Shown here in pieces: positions 1 to 13,177 of a DNA stretch of 64,000 nucleotides (the first letter of the stretch is position 1; every line of letters begins with the position of its first letter). A program made the translations under genes and the position numbers. This DNA is from Drechmeria coniospora (Eukaryota; Ascomycota; Sordariomycetes; Hypocreales; Ophiocordycipitaceae), in assembly GCF_001625195.1 (NCBI RefSeq), contig NC_054389.1:3964520-4028519 (forward strand), written 5' to 3'. Under the pieces are notes generated by a model. That model did no database searches and was not told the origin of the DNA. It saw only the letters and a list, made by a program, of their open reading frames with translations.

Positions 1-2310
1 TAGATCATTTTGGTGGGAACCAGCGGCCCGACGTTGATGACGTGCTAGGATAGCAGGCTGGCGAGCTCCCTGGCAGGGAGTGGCTACCTTCTGTCGCACC
101 AGATAGGCGAGACTGCTTTGCGTTTCGAAAAGACCATGAATAGAAGTGAGAAATTCCACACTGTTTCCCTGCACCTCCTGCATACTTGTAGGTATTCATA
201 GTTGATCTGTGCTATTTGCGTATTCCAACAACATGCAAGTACTGAACATGTTCAAAGCGGCCCTACAGTACGGAGTACTTGTCCTTGCACGGAGAGCATG
301 TGTACGGAGGACAGCAAGTACCTTTAGGTTGTGTCCGATTGACATGGGCATGTATCAAGGTATCTCGTACACCTACTTCCCTAGTAGATGCACATAAGTA
401 CAGTGAGTGTAAGTAGGTGTGCAAGTACACCTAAGTACTTGTCCTCCGTGCTGTAATGAGTACTTACAATAAGTACATCCCGTTGGTCGACCGATCTGTT
501 CTCCGTGCCCCTTTCTCCGCATTTCGTGTACCTACAGTACTTACAACTACAAGAAATAATACTCCGTACTCCGTACGGAGCACCTCGGACTTATACATCT
601 ACATGTACAAGTACAATTTCTTACAGAAGGCTGCGCCGCCTACATCGCCCATTCCGCCGTCGATCGATCTTGGGGGATATTCGAGGGAGATGTAGGAACA
701 AGTAGTTGTGCCTGTGCATACATGGGCGAGCACGAGAGCATCGTCGTTGTGCAAAGTCTCGCGATCCATCCACCAACCCCAACGCTGCCGCACCAATGTT
801 GGGTGAGGGAAGCCGAGATCCGACCGTGGTCGGTCCATCGCTTCCTTCGTTTCGCTCCGTCGCTGGCGGATGCGGATCCTCCGTTCGTTCATATACTCAA
901 GTACATGTGTACTTGTAAAGGTGCCCCATGTGCACAAGCATTGTGACTGCTTAGTACCTAGGTACAGTAGGTAGTATTCGACACTGTAAACACAGTACGG
1001 AGTACTCCGTACGTACAAGACGATAATTTTGGCAGTGCTACTACTAATACAAGGTGAATTGACACTTTTTGCGACCCACTAATTATACCAATGCCAAACG
1101 GCTCCCCTACATGGGCGGCGTAAAAGCCTAAATCACGGCATTCCGTCTTAGAAATCCCGCCTACCCTGGAGGGGACGGAATCTTCCTCCCTCGGTTAGGA
1201 ACCGAACGCCAATCCTCAACAACAGCATGTTCGCACAACTTAATCGGGCCATGGCCCAGGGCTGGAGTAAAATGGCACGCACGGCGTTCATTGTCAATTC
1301 CGAACCTGAACTGTTTTTGCGTCACACATGTTCACATACATACAGCACACATGCTGATGCCGAGAACCAACCGCAGCGGGTGGGTGCACGGAACAATGCC
1401 TTCATGTAAGGCCCAGCATAGTCGGAGCCTACATCCGATAAACCCCCGCCCCCCAAAAAACATCAATATCGATAATCTATTCTCATTATTATGCAAGCTG
1501 CGACTAGCTACCATGTAGGGTGCCCAGTGACAAGGTCGTCGTGCTTTGAGCACTCCTGCAGACCAGCACCCAACTGAGGAGTCAAAGTACTATTGAATCA
1601 ACTTGTAGGATGGATGCTCGTCGACACAGAGAAAAGAGTGCGAGGACACAACATTGCTAGACGCAAAGAGGCAATGGGGGTCAAATAATCCCGAATGCTG
1701 ACGGCTTTCCGTTCATCATTCCCTGCACACATCGACCAGGTGTATAAAAGGTATATTAGATGCCCGCAAAGTGTTTGTGTAAGTACTCGAGGTAGGTTGC
1801 TCAACGGTACACACGATCGTGGCAGACCAATCAAGTAATATTAATAGACTGTCATTTCACGGGCGCTAGCGGGATGGCGCCATCGATTAGGTGGCTGAAC
1901 TTGGACGAGCCTCGTTGACGCCACAAACATCAACCACATACGGCTCCTGAAACTCCGAGTCCCAAGGCAAGAGACACAAGGTCCCCTACTTCCTGCCCTG
2001 TATTCACCACTTGTATGTGGGAAACTGCGACCAGTCATGGCAAGAAAACACCGGTTGACAAACGGAAGGAGCGCATCACCGCCCATCATGGGTCCAACCC
2101 GGTGGCGAATGAGGTACTGGAGCAGGACGAAACAATCCCACCATCGTCGTAGCCGTCTGGTTCCTTTGTTTTCGGAAATTGACAAGTCTACGTCGGCATT
2201 CTCACCACGCAGCTACCTTAATATTCTGGAATTTGCAAATCCATTCAAATATCGAAAAAAAGAAATAGAGAGCAAGAACTCGACTGCCACCGGCTCTCAC
2301 ACGGCCAGCC
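1..2310. other. Gene-free stretch with GTAC-rich palindromic words
   Basis: I see no supported gene here; all frames hold only short low-complexity ORFs. From about 230 to 1020 the DNA is dense in GTAC words, including a perfect 18-bp palindrome GTACGGAGTACTCCGTAC at 995-1012. A TATAAAAG word lies near 1743 without a convincing gene after it. The last few hundred bases would contain the promoter and 5' leader of the gene starting at 2311. Confidence 0.6.
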
Positions 2311-5176
2311 ATGACCAAACAGTTGTCCTCCAAGACCATCGTCCGCCTACTACTCTCCATCTCCATCTCTTGCTTCGTATCAAACGTGCTCGCATCGGAT
2401 AATAACCAAGATCTCATCACCGGCACTGGTATAGATGGCAAGACCCGCCGACTCGACGTCAACCGCCTCCCTGACCTCTACACGGGAGATTTTGACGATT
2501 GTCACGACGGCGGCAGCTTGGTCAGCGTCACCAAGTTCGACGGCGCCTACTATGCCGATAACCTCACGGTGCTGTTTCATCTCGATGGAGCGACGAGGAT
2601 AAGCAAGGAAAGGGTCCTCCGTGCGACCGCCCAGACTCCTTTGCCAATGCTTTGTTCTCCGTCCTTGTGATGGGGAGTCCGCTAACCCATATTCGAGTCC
2701 TCCAGTCCGCCTCACCGTCGAGGCCTACGGGAAGAATCGATTCAACATGACGTACGACCCATGCGAGGCCAACATCACGACCATGTGCCCCATACGCGGC
2801 GACGTACCAATCGCCGCCGTTGCCGTCCTGCCCGTCGCACCGAACCAGGCACCCAGCATCCCACCGATAGCCCTCGACATACCTGACCTCGAAGGCTTTG
2901 CGCGCCTTCAAATAATCGTAAGCTCGACGGAGACGCAGATTGCTTGCTTCCAAGCCGTCATCACCAACGGCAACACCTTCTGCCACCCGAAATCCGTCGC
3001 CGCAACCATGGCCCTCTCCACCCTCTTCGCCGTCGCCGCCACCTTTTGGACAGCCATCTACGGCGTCAGCATCCCTCGCACGCAGATGCACCATTCGCAC
3101 TCGTTTTCCCTCCTCCTCCTCGTGGACGTTTTTCAGTCCATCTTCTTCTCAGGAGCCCTCCCCCTTCGCTGGCCCAGCATTCTTCCGGCTTGGTGGAGTA
3201 ACTTTGCCTGGTCTGCCGGAATCGTTGCCAACGACGGCCTCGTTCGATCCATCAGCTCCTTTACCGGCACCGTCACCGACGTCAGCGAGGTTGGAGGAGC
3301 AGGCTCTGCCCCGGTCAACAACGGAGGCGGCCTGGCGCGAGGGGTGTACAGTCGATCGATGGCAGACTTCAGCCGACGTGCCATGTACGACGCAGGCAGC
3401 CCCTACCATCAACCGTGGCGTGGAAGCCCCCGCCTCCCAGCTATGCCCATGCCCGGCACGTGGCACGGATTCGGTGCCACCTTGTCTCTGCTGAACGTGC
3501 CACCGCCTGACGCATTCCTCGTCTCTCTGACTTGGCTGCTCATCCTTCTAGCTGGCGTCGTCTTGTTGGTGGTCCTTGCGAAGCTCATGCTGGACATGCT
3601 GGCCAAGGCAAGCCTGCTCAAGATGGACGCATTCGAATTCTTCCGCTCTCATCTAGCCGGATATGTCGCTTCAACTCTCCTTCGAATCCTTCTCATCGCC
3701 TTCTTCGCCATCACCGTGCTCACCATGTACCAATTTTCTCTGCGTGGGCCCGTCGGGCCGACGGCCGTAGCGGCCGTCGTCTGGGTCACGATGCTCCTTG
3801 GATTGGGTGGCATGGCAGCCTACGCCTGCCACGTTCAACTCCGACCCACGAGGTTGGAGACTGGTGTGGATGCTGTGCGATTCGAGCGCAGAATCTTGAT
3901 GAGGACTGTTCCATCCATCGCCTTCGAACGAGGGAGCCGCATGGGCGAGGACGACGCGACCGACGGACGTCGATCGTCGGAGACGTTGCCATGCTTCCGC
4001 GTCCGATCCAAACCGGGTGATCCCAGCAAGAAAACGGTGGAAAAGGACAAAAGCGTCATGGGGCGTTTCGGATGGCTCGTCGCGAGATATTGCCACACGA
4101 GATGGGCCTTCTTTGCCGTCCACCTCGCCTATCTTTTTGTCAGGGCATGCTTCATCGGAGGCGGCATCGGCACGCCGCCGGTCCAAGCGTTTGGCCTTTT
4201 CTCCCTCGAGGCTCTCGCCTTGCTTGGTATGATCAAGGTGAACCCGTTTGAGAGCAACTGGAACACGGCTACCGCCGTCTGGATGCTCTCCACCTCCAAG
4301 ATTGTCACGGCATGCATCTCGATTGCCTTTCTCCCGGACTTTGAGGTCGACCGTATCGCGGCCACGTGGCTGGGCATCATGATCATTGCCGTCCAAGGAT
4401 CCTTGGCCGTGGCTGCGCTGGTGCTCATCGTCGTCGGCATGGTTTCGACATGCATGTCACGCTCGCGAAACAGGGAGCGGTGTCCTGAAGCTCTCGACCA
4501 AACGCGCAGCGGTTGTCATGAGCACGTGGAAGCCCACGCAAACGACCCGTCGGCACCGGCAGAACACGAGGCGGCAGCGGACGAGCCGATGCAGTCGCGA
4601 TTCAAAGTGTGGGGGGTTCGACGTGTACCGAAGATTGGAGATGAGGATGAGGATGAGAATGAGGGCGGAAACGAAAAAGAATACGGCGGGCGTCCTGGGC
4701 CGGCCGGTGGTACTCCTTCGGCGGCGAGCGCGGCGGCGAGCGCGGCGGCGAGCGCTCGACGTAACCGCCGGTCCAACATGGCGAGTTCACGGTGCTCGTC
4801 CGGCGGCATAACCCGCGCGGCACGGGTTCACAGCAGGTCATGGAACACTGGAGACTTGGTCTTGTGGGACGAGGAGATGAATCGAGGCGATGCGAGTCGC
4901 CACACATGCAATCGCTCCCTCTGGCTGCCGCACAGCTCCCCGCCCCTGCCGCACAGCAACGGCGACTCGTCGGGGGCGACGATGTCACCAAAAAGACCAC
5001 CCATTCACCCCCTGGAGGAGTTGTTTGAAGAACCCATTTTGAACGCCGCCGGCGAGGCCATCAGCATGTCACAGGTGCCATCCGCCGGCTCCGAGGACAG
5101 GCAGGTGTCTTGGGCCGGCCCCAGCATCCCTCCGACGAGATCGCACAGGAGAACTGTGAGGCTCATGAAGGGATGA
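2311..5176 (+). CDS. ML-like domain TRP-type integral membrane protein (Pkd2/FLC family)
   Basis: Two exons, 2311-2620 and 2706-5176, give 926 aa. The intron 2621-2705 has donor GTGCGA, a GCTAAC branch site and acceptor CAG, and joins ISKERVL to RLTVEAYG, restoring the family pattern. A signal peptide (about residues 1-28, ending near SNVLA) is followed by an ML-like lipid-binding domain to about residue 200 with paired cysteines (DDCHDG, YDPCEAN, TTMCP, NTFCHP). About nine hydrophobic segments follow, the first near residues 201-223, and then a long polar tail with an alanine/serine repeat. In fungi this family includes the yeast flavin-carrier (Flc) proteins and fission yeast Pkd2, which act in calcium and membrane homeostasis at the ER or plasma membrane. 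Membership is seen from the architecture; substrate and location are inferred. The cytoplasmic tail is disordered and rich in charged residues. Confidence 0.88.
4721..4757 (+). repeat. 12-nt in-frame repeat (GCGGCGAGCGCG) in the TRP-like gene
   Basis: Three tandem 12-nt units inside the C-terminal tail encode an Ala-Ala-Ser-Ala run. The unit is a multiple of three, so copy-number change would keep the frame. Confidence 0.8.
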
Positions 5177-8100
5177 CCAACAACGAAGAGGCTTGCTGAC
5201 GAGCAGTCTGGAGTGGGAAAGGAGGGGGGTGTCGGGAAGGGGGGGAGGGTTGGCGAAGAGAAACAGCGGGCAGTGCGTATTCGCCTGGTGTGCAACAGCG
5301 CGGAATACTCAGTAGCCGTGCGTAGCATGGGTCGGATATTTGCATAAATCAAGGTCGCTAGTACAAAGTAGGGATATATGAGTACCGGTACATGTCATGT
5401 GGCAAGCTTGCCGAACTTGGGCTTCATTACTCCGTACTCCGCACTTGTATTCCCTATCACGGGACTGCGGGTCTTACTGCTCCACCGCTGCTCGACGATG
5501 CAGTCGACAACCTCGTTGATGAATGGTAGCGGAGGGCTTTGCTAGATTCTGCAGCTCGATGCCTCTCCTAGTGTTTGCCGCTACCAGGAACATGTTGTTC
5601 GGAGAGAGCTGCTTATTTCCTGAAATGCGCAAATGCAGTAGATTTGTACTCGGTGGTTGTCGACGACAATGAGGCCCACTGGGAAGCGGCATAAGAACGT
5701 TCGCCTTGCCTTGTCCGGCCACCATTATGGACTCGCAAGGGAAGCTTGAACGCTTCTATCCACCAGTGGTGATGTGCAAAGGTACTATTGTTGTGCTGCG
5801 TCCCACGGTACCGGCACGCAAAGTTTGCATGTACATATGCTACTGCCTCTTTGCGTCCCACGGCACGAGCCTTGGTATCTATGCCGCTAATTCTACCTCA
5901 AAATGATGCCACGCTTTATAAAAGTACATATCTACTACCTAGTGTCAAGTAAAGGATCGGTCAACGCGTCGACCCCCTTCGCAGTTTCTGCTCTCGAGGC
6001 CACGCACAGCTGTGTGGTCTTGAGAGACATGCCCTGTGACAGGGGTGACTCTCCAGAGGACACGGTAAGAAATGAGTACGAATTACCTGCTACCATTTGC
6101 ATCAAATACCATCTGAATCAAATACCTTATGCATCAAATTTGAAATCTCCAGTCGGATTCCCAATGCAATTCAGGGTCGACGATGGCCAGCTCGACGACA
6201 GCCAATATCTTTGGGCTCGGGAGAATGCTGCTCGAGAGGGGGAGGGAGGGAGGGCAGCGAGGATGAATGGATGGATAAATAGACGTACCTATATGGATGA
6301 ATGAATCATCCGGCCTTGATAGAGTGGAGCGGTGAGCTGACATCATGAGTCAATCGAGTGCGGCAGTTTCTCAAATGCTCCGAGGCAAGACCGGCAGGAC
6401 TGAGCCAACCCCCCTCCTTCCCTCCTCCACCCCTCTCCTATACCCCTTACCCTCTCCTCCTCTTACCCTCCACTTCTCCAACCATTTCCCTCTCTCACCC
6501 TCCAGATCTCCTCCAATCCTCTTCTATACACCCCCTACCCTACCTAGATCGACCGTCTGATTGTCGCTACCGCTAGGTACTGTCGCCGCACGCCTTGGGG
6601 TGCCGTCTGCCGGAACATTCCGCCGACGAAACAGAATTTGCGCATGAAGGAGGCTTTTCGTGCCACGAGACGTCGACTGCCAGCGATGGCGACCTTACCA
6701 GCGACGCCTACAGACCCCCCCCCTGGCACGACGGAAACCTTGGTTGTCGGAGACTCGGATGTCGGAGCACGACTTTCGCAGCTTTCGCAAGCCCATGTGC
6801 CCGTCCCGCCTTGAGATATTGAGCGTGCCGGCACCCTCTTTGGTGTTATTCTTGTTATTTCTCGCGGAGAATGCGGCGTCGGATCAGATGCAAGTCAGGT
6901 GCTAGATCGGCCAAGATGCTGCACGCCTGGTCGCGATAGCCGATGGATCACCCACAGCACTGCACGCTGTCGGGGTTCACCATTCACACGCCTCCAAGCG
7001 CCTGGGATCCATGTTGAGGCAGCGCCTGGGAGGCATGTCTCTAGCAGTTGCGGCCAGGGTTGACACGTGCAATCCATGTCACGACTGTGCTTGCGAGCTG
7101 ACGCATCCTTGTTGTTCCTTTGGACACGGTTGACTGCATCGATCGATGGTCGTTTCAAGCGAAGCTCATGGCCAGATGGAATCCGAATTCGACTACGGGC
7201 CGCCTTCCCCGAGTGGCCGCTCCCACGCAATGTTGACTCCCAGGCCAGACAGAAGGAGGACACGTGCAGCTACTCGATACGGAGGGGCGAGCCTATCAAC
7301 GGCTCGCAGCAAGACGCCGGAGCCTCTTGCGCTTCCGCCTCAGTACGTCTCCAAGGGCGCCTCCAAGGGCCTCCGGGCGCCCGGGACCCCATGTGGATGT
7401 AACTCGTCGTCGGCAAATCTCAAGCAGATCTGGACAAGAGCTGTCAACGCCATTCCGTCACAGGAATACCATGATACGCTCCATATCTACCGAGCCCACC
7501 TTGATGACCCGCAGATAGTCAAGTTCGTCCTCGTTGGTGGGAGACCTCTAGCCACGAGCTTTGACATGCTTGCTTTTGATTTTTCGCCCAAGGAATGACC
7601 TCTTCCGAACAATGGCCTTGTCCATGAATGGAAATAGGATGAACTTTGTACATGATTATCGAACCATGCTCGCTGGCGTCCGGTGCACATTGCACGTCAA
7701 AACCCACGATGCAGCGCCACAACGTCGACATGAACTTCGTCACATGCGAAATGCATCTCGTGGGAGAAGCCACATTTCCATCACTCTACGAATTACGCTT
7801 TCTTACAATTCTGCCCGAGGAGGAAAGCTCGCGATGCAACGTAGCAGTGTTGACGGAACTGTGAGGGAATCAAGTTTGCCTTGATGCGTTCGGATGGCTG
7901 GATGGCTTCGAGAAAATACTACAGGCTAGTCCAGGCTACTCTGTGGCTTCACAGTCATGGGGTTGACAGTCAGATTCTGGTTGACGTTGGTGCTCCGAGG
8001 AAGAACAGGGCACCTTGCCACGCGGTGGCCATGTTTTTGGCTGGACGAGAATATTCTGGAATAGCTCGCCTCGGCCGATCCGAGGCCGCCGCCGTACTCT

Positions 8101-8490
8101 AGCTCGTACGCTCGCTCGGTGAGGCGCCGAGCCATGACAAACGCAACCCTCTGTCGCCTTCGCACCACCGAGTGGCAGGAAACCGCAGCTCGGCACGTCG
8201 ATGGTTGGTAGACCAACTCGTACTTGCAGCCGTCAGAGAAGAGTGGAAGCACAAACTACGGCCGGATGAGAGGTTGCACGCCATACGGCAAGAACTGTTC
8301 GTATATTTTGAATCATATGGAATGCCTATACCTTTGATTCTGTCCCGTTCGCCATGGGCGAATAGGGAAAACGTTCAAGGCAGCAAAATTCAGTCGACAT
8401 GCGAGGTAATGACTGGCGGGCGAAAAGTGGCCAACTCGTGAGCGGCAGCAAACGAGCCGAGAGAATAGAGCACTAGAGCGGTCGTGACTG
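5177..8490. other. Long gene-poor stretch
   Basis: No gene is supported. GTACTCCGTACTCCG-type words occur near 5430. A CT-rich tract spans about 6405-6545 and resembles fungal promoter or leader DNA, but no convincing coding region follows. A 150-codon + frame at 7146-7598 ends in a protein-like segment (NLKQIWTRAV...YHDTLHIYRA) with no recognised domain. It may be a decayed gene and is not called. Confidence 0.5.
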
Positions 8491-9132
8491 CTACGCTCGA
8501 GTGGGGACATCTCCGTCCTCGTCCTTGCCGGTGTTGGAATCACCACCGCGCACGTCGAGGGAAGATGGCTGCCCAGTCGAATCGACCTCCAAGATCCACG
8601 GCTGAATCGTGTTCGGGTCGGCGCCACCACTTTCACCGCCAGGCTCCTTGATGAGGTTCTCGCGCACCATGGCGATTTCACCGGCCTCGTCGTCTTTTTC
8701 ACCGCCCTGGTTGCCATGAGCCATCGTCTCGTCGCTGAGGGTAGGGCTGTCTGGAAATGGAGGCGACGGAACTGGTGCTCCGCGGTCGCTGAATGTTGCC
8801 TCGCCGGTGGACGATTCGTCGCTGAAGACGGCCTCGCTGTACCACGTGAAATCTCCATCGGGCTCCTCTTCGAGCATGCGAATGATGAGGGGATGGTCCA
8901 GGATTGGGTAGGGAGGCTCATCGGCCAACGGAGCGGCCGCCATTTCCCCCGGGACTTCGGACGACGTCAAGGTGCCGTTGACGAACGGATCCTGCACGGA
9001 GCCCGCCCCAGGTGCAGCAGGCCAAGGCACCAGCTGGACAGCACAGTTGATGCACTTGGGCAAAGGCTGGGTCGTCGACAAGATGATGTCGCACCGGGGG
9101 CATTGAGCGACGATCGTATAGTCACCAGACAT
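8491..9132 (-). CDS. Hypothetical protein with an N-terminal CxxC-CxxC zinc-ribbon-like motif
   Basis: A single exon gives 213 aa. I chose the ATG at 9132 (protein MSGDYTIV...) because the cysteine pairs CPRC (residues 11-14) and CINC (residues 27-30) follow at once, as in small zinc ribbons. The frame extends about 35 codons further upstream without clear protein character. After residue 40 the protein is acidic, proline- and serine-rich and probably disordered (SDESSTGE, PSPPFPDSPTLSDE). I do not recognise the family. A short ribbon with an acidic tail would suit a protein-protein adaptor or transcription-related role, but that is a guess. A GC-rich spurious ORF is possible, though the spaced cysteines argue for a real gene. 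Confidence 0.5.
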   Translation of the reverse strand: MSGDYTIVAQCPRCDIILSTTQPLPKCINCAVQLVPWPAAPGAGSVQDPFVNGTLTSSEVPGEMAAAPLADEPPYPILDHPLIIRMLEEEPDGDFTWYSEAVFSDESSTGEATFSDRGAPVPSPPFPDSPTLSDETMAHGNQGGEKDDEAGEIAMVRENLIKEPGGESGGADPNTIQPWILEVDSTGQPSSLDVRGGDSNTGKDEDGDVPTRA

Positions 9133-12100
9133 GATGAAGGGGAAAGTGATGAAGGAAAGAAGGTGATGAGGTATGCAAACGTCCGTTTTGACAAGGTGGC
9201 AACCGAGGTATGACAGTGCAGCTGACGAGGCGAACAAGCAAAGTCTGTGTTCAGAACTCTGCGTTATGCCTTTACCTGTCGTTCAGCCTCGGTCGTTCCT
9301 CCGCCTTCCTTTTATACTTGACAAAGGCCCTCCGAGAGGGAGGGAGGGCGAATGGGCGAACGGGCGCGGAGCCGATGGACCAACAACGAGTGCTTGTCCG
9401 AGCTTTTCGTCCTCGCAGCAGTTGTGAGATGCGTGTGCCGGCCCACAAGCACGATTTGCAGATGATCGGCAGCCTTCCTGCCCAACCGCTTGGCAGGTGG
9501 AAAGCTGCGGCGAAGCGAGGGTACAAGGTTGCAGGTACTGGAGCGTAGGTCCTTGCCATGCCGGTGATGCTCGCCAGCCAGCGTCGGGAGCCAGGGGAGG
9601 GGGGTGGCCGCGTACCGACACGCCTCCCCTGCCTGGCCTGCTTGCTCGTTGTCGATGTCAACTAGACTCTGCCACGGCGTCGTTTGCTGCCGTTGGTCGT
9701 GTCCCCTGCGCATCCCGTGCTCGTCCAAAGCTGCCCAGCGTGCCATCCCGTCCCATCACAGCCCCTGTCGCGTGCGACCAAGGTGATTTACGTCAAGCAG
9801 GTCCCACGGCGGCGTCGTACGAGCTGGTCGATACCCGCTCACGAGGCTTCGCTCTTGTCCCGATACGTTTGTTTGCTCACGTCGACACTTGGCCGGCCCA
9901 CGTTGTGGCGTTGAATGTTGACAGACGGCGCCGGGGAGAGGCTCGACTTGTCCACATGCCAGGCCAAGCCATGGAAACCGTTGGCCATGGCTCCAAAGGT
10001 TCGAAGCCAGCATAGCATGCATGTGCAGAGATGGCTTGCGAGGCACCGACTGGCCGGGTGTGCAACCGTCCAGGGCCACTGGTCCCTGGCCAGTGCATGA
10101 GACGGAGATGACTCGACGGCTCGACGACTCGACCGACCGTCTGGCTGCTCTCTGGCCATCCAGTTCCGGCATGTTGGCTCGTGCCTCGCCATCCGAGAGT
10201 CCGTGGCCAACCCTGAGCTTGGCTGGCCAGTCAGGGGAGGGCATAGACGAGTGCGAGGCGGCCAAGTCGCAATGAGGCTGAAGGGCGTCTGCGAGCCGCG
10301 TTTGCTCGTGATGACTTGGTCCCTAGTGCCTCGAAGCCTCCTCCTCGACCGCTTGGAACCAACATCCTTTACGAGCGACGGCGGCAGATGGTGCTTGGAA
10401 CTGCCACAGGTACAAGCTGTACCTGTGCGTGCTCGTACGGATTCAGGTACGCATGCGAGTGCAGATACAGGTACAGCTACAAGCACGACACAGATGCGGA
10501 TAAAAAATACAGTACAGTACAAGCAAGTACAGATGCAGGTAACAGGCACAGGTGCAGGTAACAGGTAATCACAGGTGCAGGTAACAGGTACAGGTGCAGT
10601 TAACAGGTACAGGTGCAATTAACAGGTACAGGTGCAATTAACAGGTACTGGTGCAGTTAACAGGTACTGGTGCAGTTAACAGTTACAGGTGCAGGTACAA
10701 GCACGATACAGATACGGATACAGATCAAGATAAGTCAAGGTACAGGTACAGGTGCAGGAACCGATGCTGATGCAGATGCAGGTACTGATACACGGTATAG
10801 ATACAACATTCACGGGCAAAGGTGCAAGTGCAGGCACGGGCGCAGAGACAATGCTGCCACATACCCAGTACCGTTTGATACCTACTGTACTACAGAGGTC
10901 GCCGGGTAGCCAAGAGGTTCAATCAATGCCGGCTCGATAAGAAGCGGGCTTTACCCATCTGCTATTACCTACCAGTGGTACTGGGAAGGATGGCGAGTCG
11001 TAGATGTAGATGCACACTGGATTCTCTGCCTCGATGCTGCATCTACCGCAGGAGTACTTCAAAGCTACCTGAGAGAACACGGATCGGAGGTAGTTCGTTG
11101 TACCAGTACGTCCGTACTGACATAGATTCAAAGGCCCCGCTAACCGCTAGTTGTGAACGGCTCCGTCACAATGTTGCCTGATTTGGCACAGCAGCCAAGG
11201 GCAAACAAAGGGGACCCGGCTGCACAATATCCCGATCGGCTGCAAGAGATGGCCATTGGGTGACACCTGGTTGCCTTGTCGCCGCCTTGCTCTTCTCCGC
11301 CTCATCATGGCGCGCTTTGCTTTTTCTCGAGCCAAGCCAGCAGAGACGGACGGCAAACAAGTAGCTACGCCAAGCCGGAGCGTGATACCGACCCGCCAAC
11401 CTATCGACGTTCCATCCTATCTAATTACTGGTACGATGAATCCACTGGCAAGATGACTGCTGTGAACAAGGGCCATGATCTGCCAGGAGGCACAACAGCT
11501 AGCCCATGGCTGGGGAGCGTCTTGTTGCTTCGTCACAAAGAACCAGCACTCACGACTGAGATTTCACATCATGCTCACCAGATATAGGCGACAGGGAGCG
11601 TCACCGGAGCAAAGATGAGTCCTCCGAGGTCAGGTTCATGACGAAAAGAAGAGAAGAGGCATGCTTGCCACTCTGTTACTCGCTCCATTTCAGTCCCAGC
11701 AGAGATCCTTGCCCCCGAACATGATGCTGCACACCTGCAGGTACCTACACACCACTGGCACGGTATTCTGCTGCAAATTGGGATGCAGGGGTGCATGTTT
11801 GCTGCCTCGATCGGCTGGTCAGAACGCAGAGATGAGTGACAAGTCAAGAAGGCGGACGTACCAGGAGTGCGAGCGTAGCTCCATGATTTCGCCAGGACTT
11901 TTCTTCCATTCGTTGGGCCCGGGTCGGGACCACTTGCTCGGCTCCATGGCCAGGTTCTCCTCCTCCGCTCTCGCAATCACATCGACTCGAACGATCGGGG
12001 TATCACGTCGACGCCGACGATCCCTGCTCGTGCTGGAAATTCGGTCCGTGCTCCATGGCCGGTCATGCTGCCAACAGGCATCAGAACGGCAAAAGCGACC

Positions 12101-13177
12101 GGCTGGAGAGTATGGTGCACGATACTGGCCGACCTCTGGCGGAAATCTCGTCCGTCATGTACTCCGGAATCGCTCCGGCCCGCCAGCTTGTCGCAGCATA
12201 GGCACCCTGCATCGCCCAACGGGTCCCCATGCCAACCCATGTCAGCACATGCCAATCCTTGATAGGATCGCCCAGCGCTCGTTTCTCGCCCGAAATCGGC
12301 CGTCGTCGTTGCCGCCCATTCTTCGCACTCATCCATGCCAGATTCCGTCGTCTCCTCCTCTGTTGGCGATGAAATGAGGCCTCTCTCTCAACTGACAGCC
12401 GCGTATGTGCTCATGTGACAGATTGCAAAGTGCCGCAGGTCATCGGCCTCGGGGTCACGGCGGGCGGTTGGCATCACAGCCGCCCTGCTACCCGTCTCTG
12501 GCGGTGTACGTTGTTGCAATTCGCGTTTCCTCACGACCTCGGGAAGATACATGGTCGTCAAACTTGGACATTTCGTGATTCATGACTCAGCGTTCTCCGT
12601 CGAGGTTGAGACGATCACGAGCACGACGAAGCCGGCCGAGGTCGTTGAAATGGACACTTGATCAATTCGCTTTCATCCGTGCAAAAAAAAGAAGAAAAAA
12701 CCCACCCCTCGGCACCACTCGGGGGCAGAAATACGATGCGCACCCGCCAACTCCGTTTCAACCTGTTGCAGACCGCAGCTCCCTCGTTTTTTTTTTGGTT
12801 ACGCACGCATTCTGCTGTTGTCGTGCGATATTACTTACACCCGACCCCTGGCTTGACGCCGATCAAGCTCCCTCCCCTCTCACCCCCACACAAGCAACCT
12901 AGGCGTACGCCAGTTCCTAATTATACAAAGAGTACACAGTAATCATTCCACCTCACGCAGCCTGGCCGTGTCTGAAATGGCGCCCACGCCGAGGGTGTTT
13001 GCATCCGACGACTGTGCCTGCGAGACCCGCGGGGTCTGGAGGGAAAACCGCCCAGGAGGGCAAAGGCGTCGACGCTGGACGACAACGTTGTAGCGGCCCG
13101 CAAGGGTGTCGTGTTGGCGGGAGGATAACGTAAAGGCGCGGCTTCGGATAGGGGCGATACGGAAATGAAAGCGTCGG
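9133..13177. other. Gene-free stretch with minisatellite
   Basis: Only short shadow ORFs are present. The region holds the 19-nt tandem array at 10530-10695, a broader CAGGTAC-rich zone from about 10400 to 10830, and homopolymer-rich DNA near 12685-12800. I see no tRNA or rRNA. Confidence 0.5.
10530..10695. repeat. 19-nt tandem repeat, unit AGGTGCAATTAACAGGTAC
   Basis: About seven imperfect units follow each other, differing at a few positions (CAGGT, CAGTT or CAATT; CAGGTAC or CTGGTAC). Less regular CAGGTACAGGTGCAG words continue on both sides to about 10400 and 10830. No coding frame is conserved through the array. Confidence 0.85.

Noticed and set aside
7146..7598. 150-codon + strand ORF
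   Set aside because: The C-terminal part looks protein-like, but no family, promoter or splice partner could be found; kept only as a possible decayed gene.
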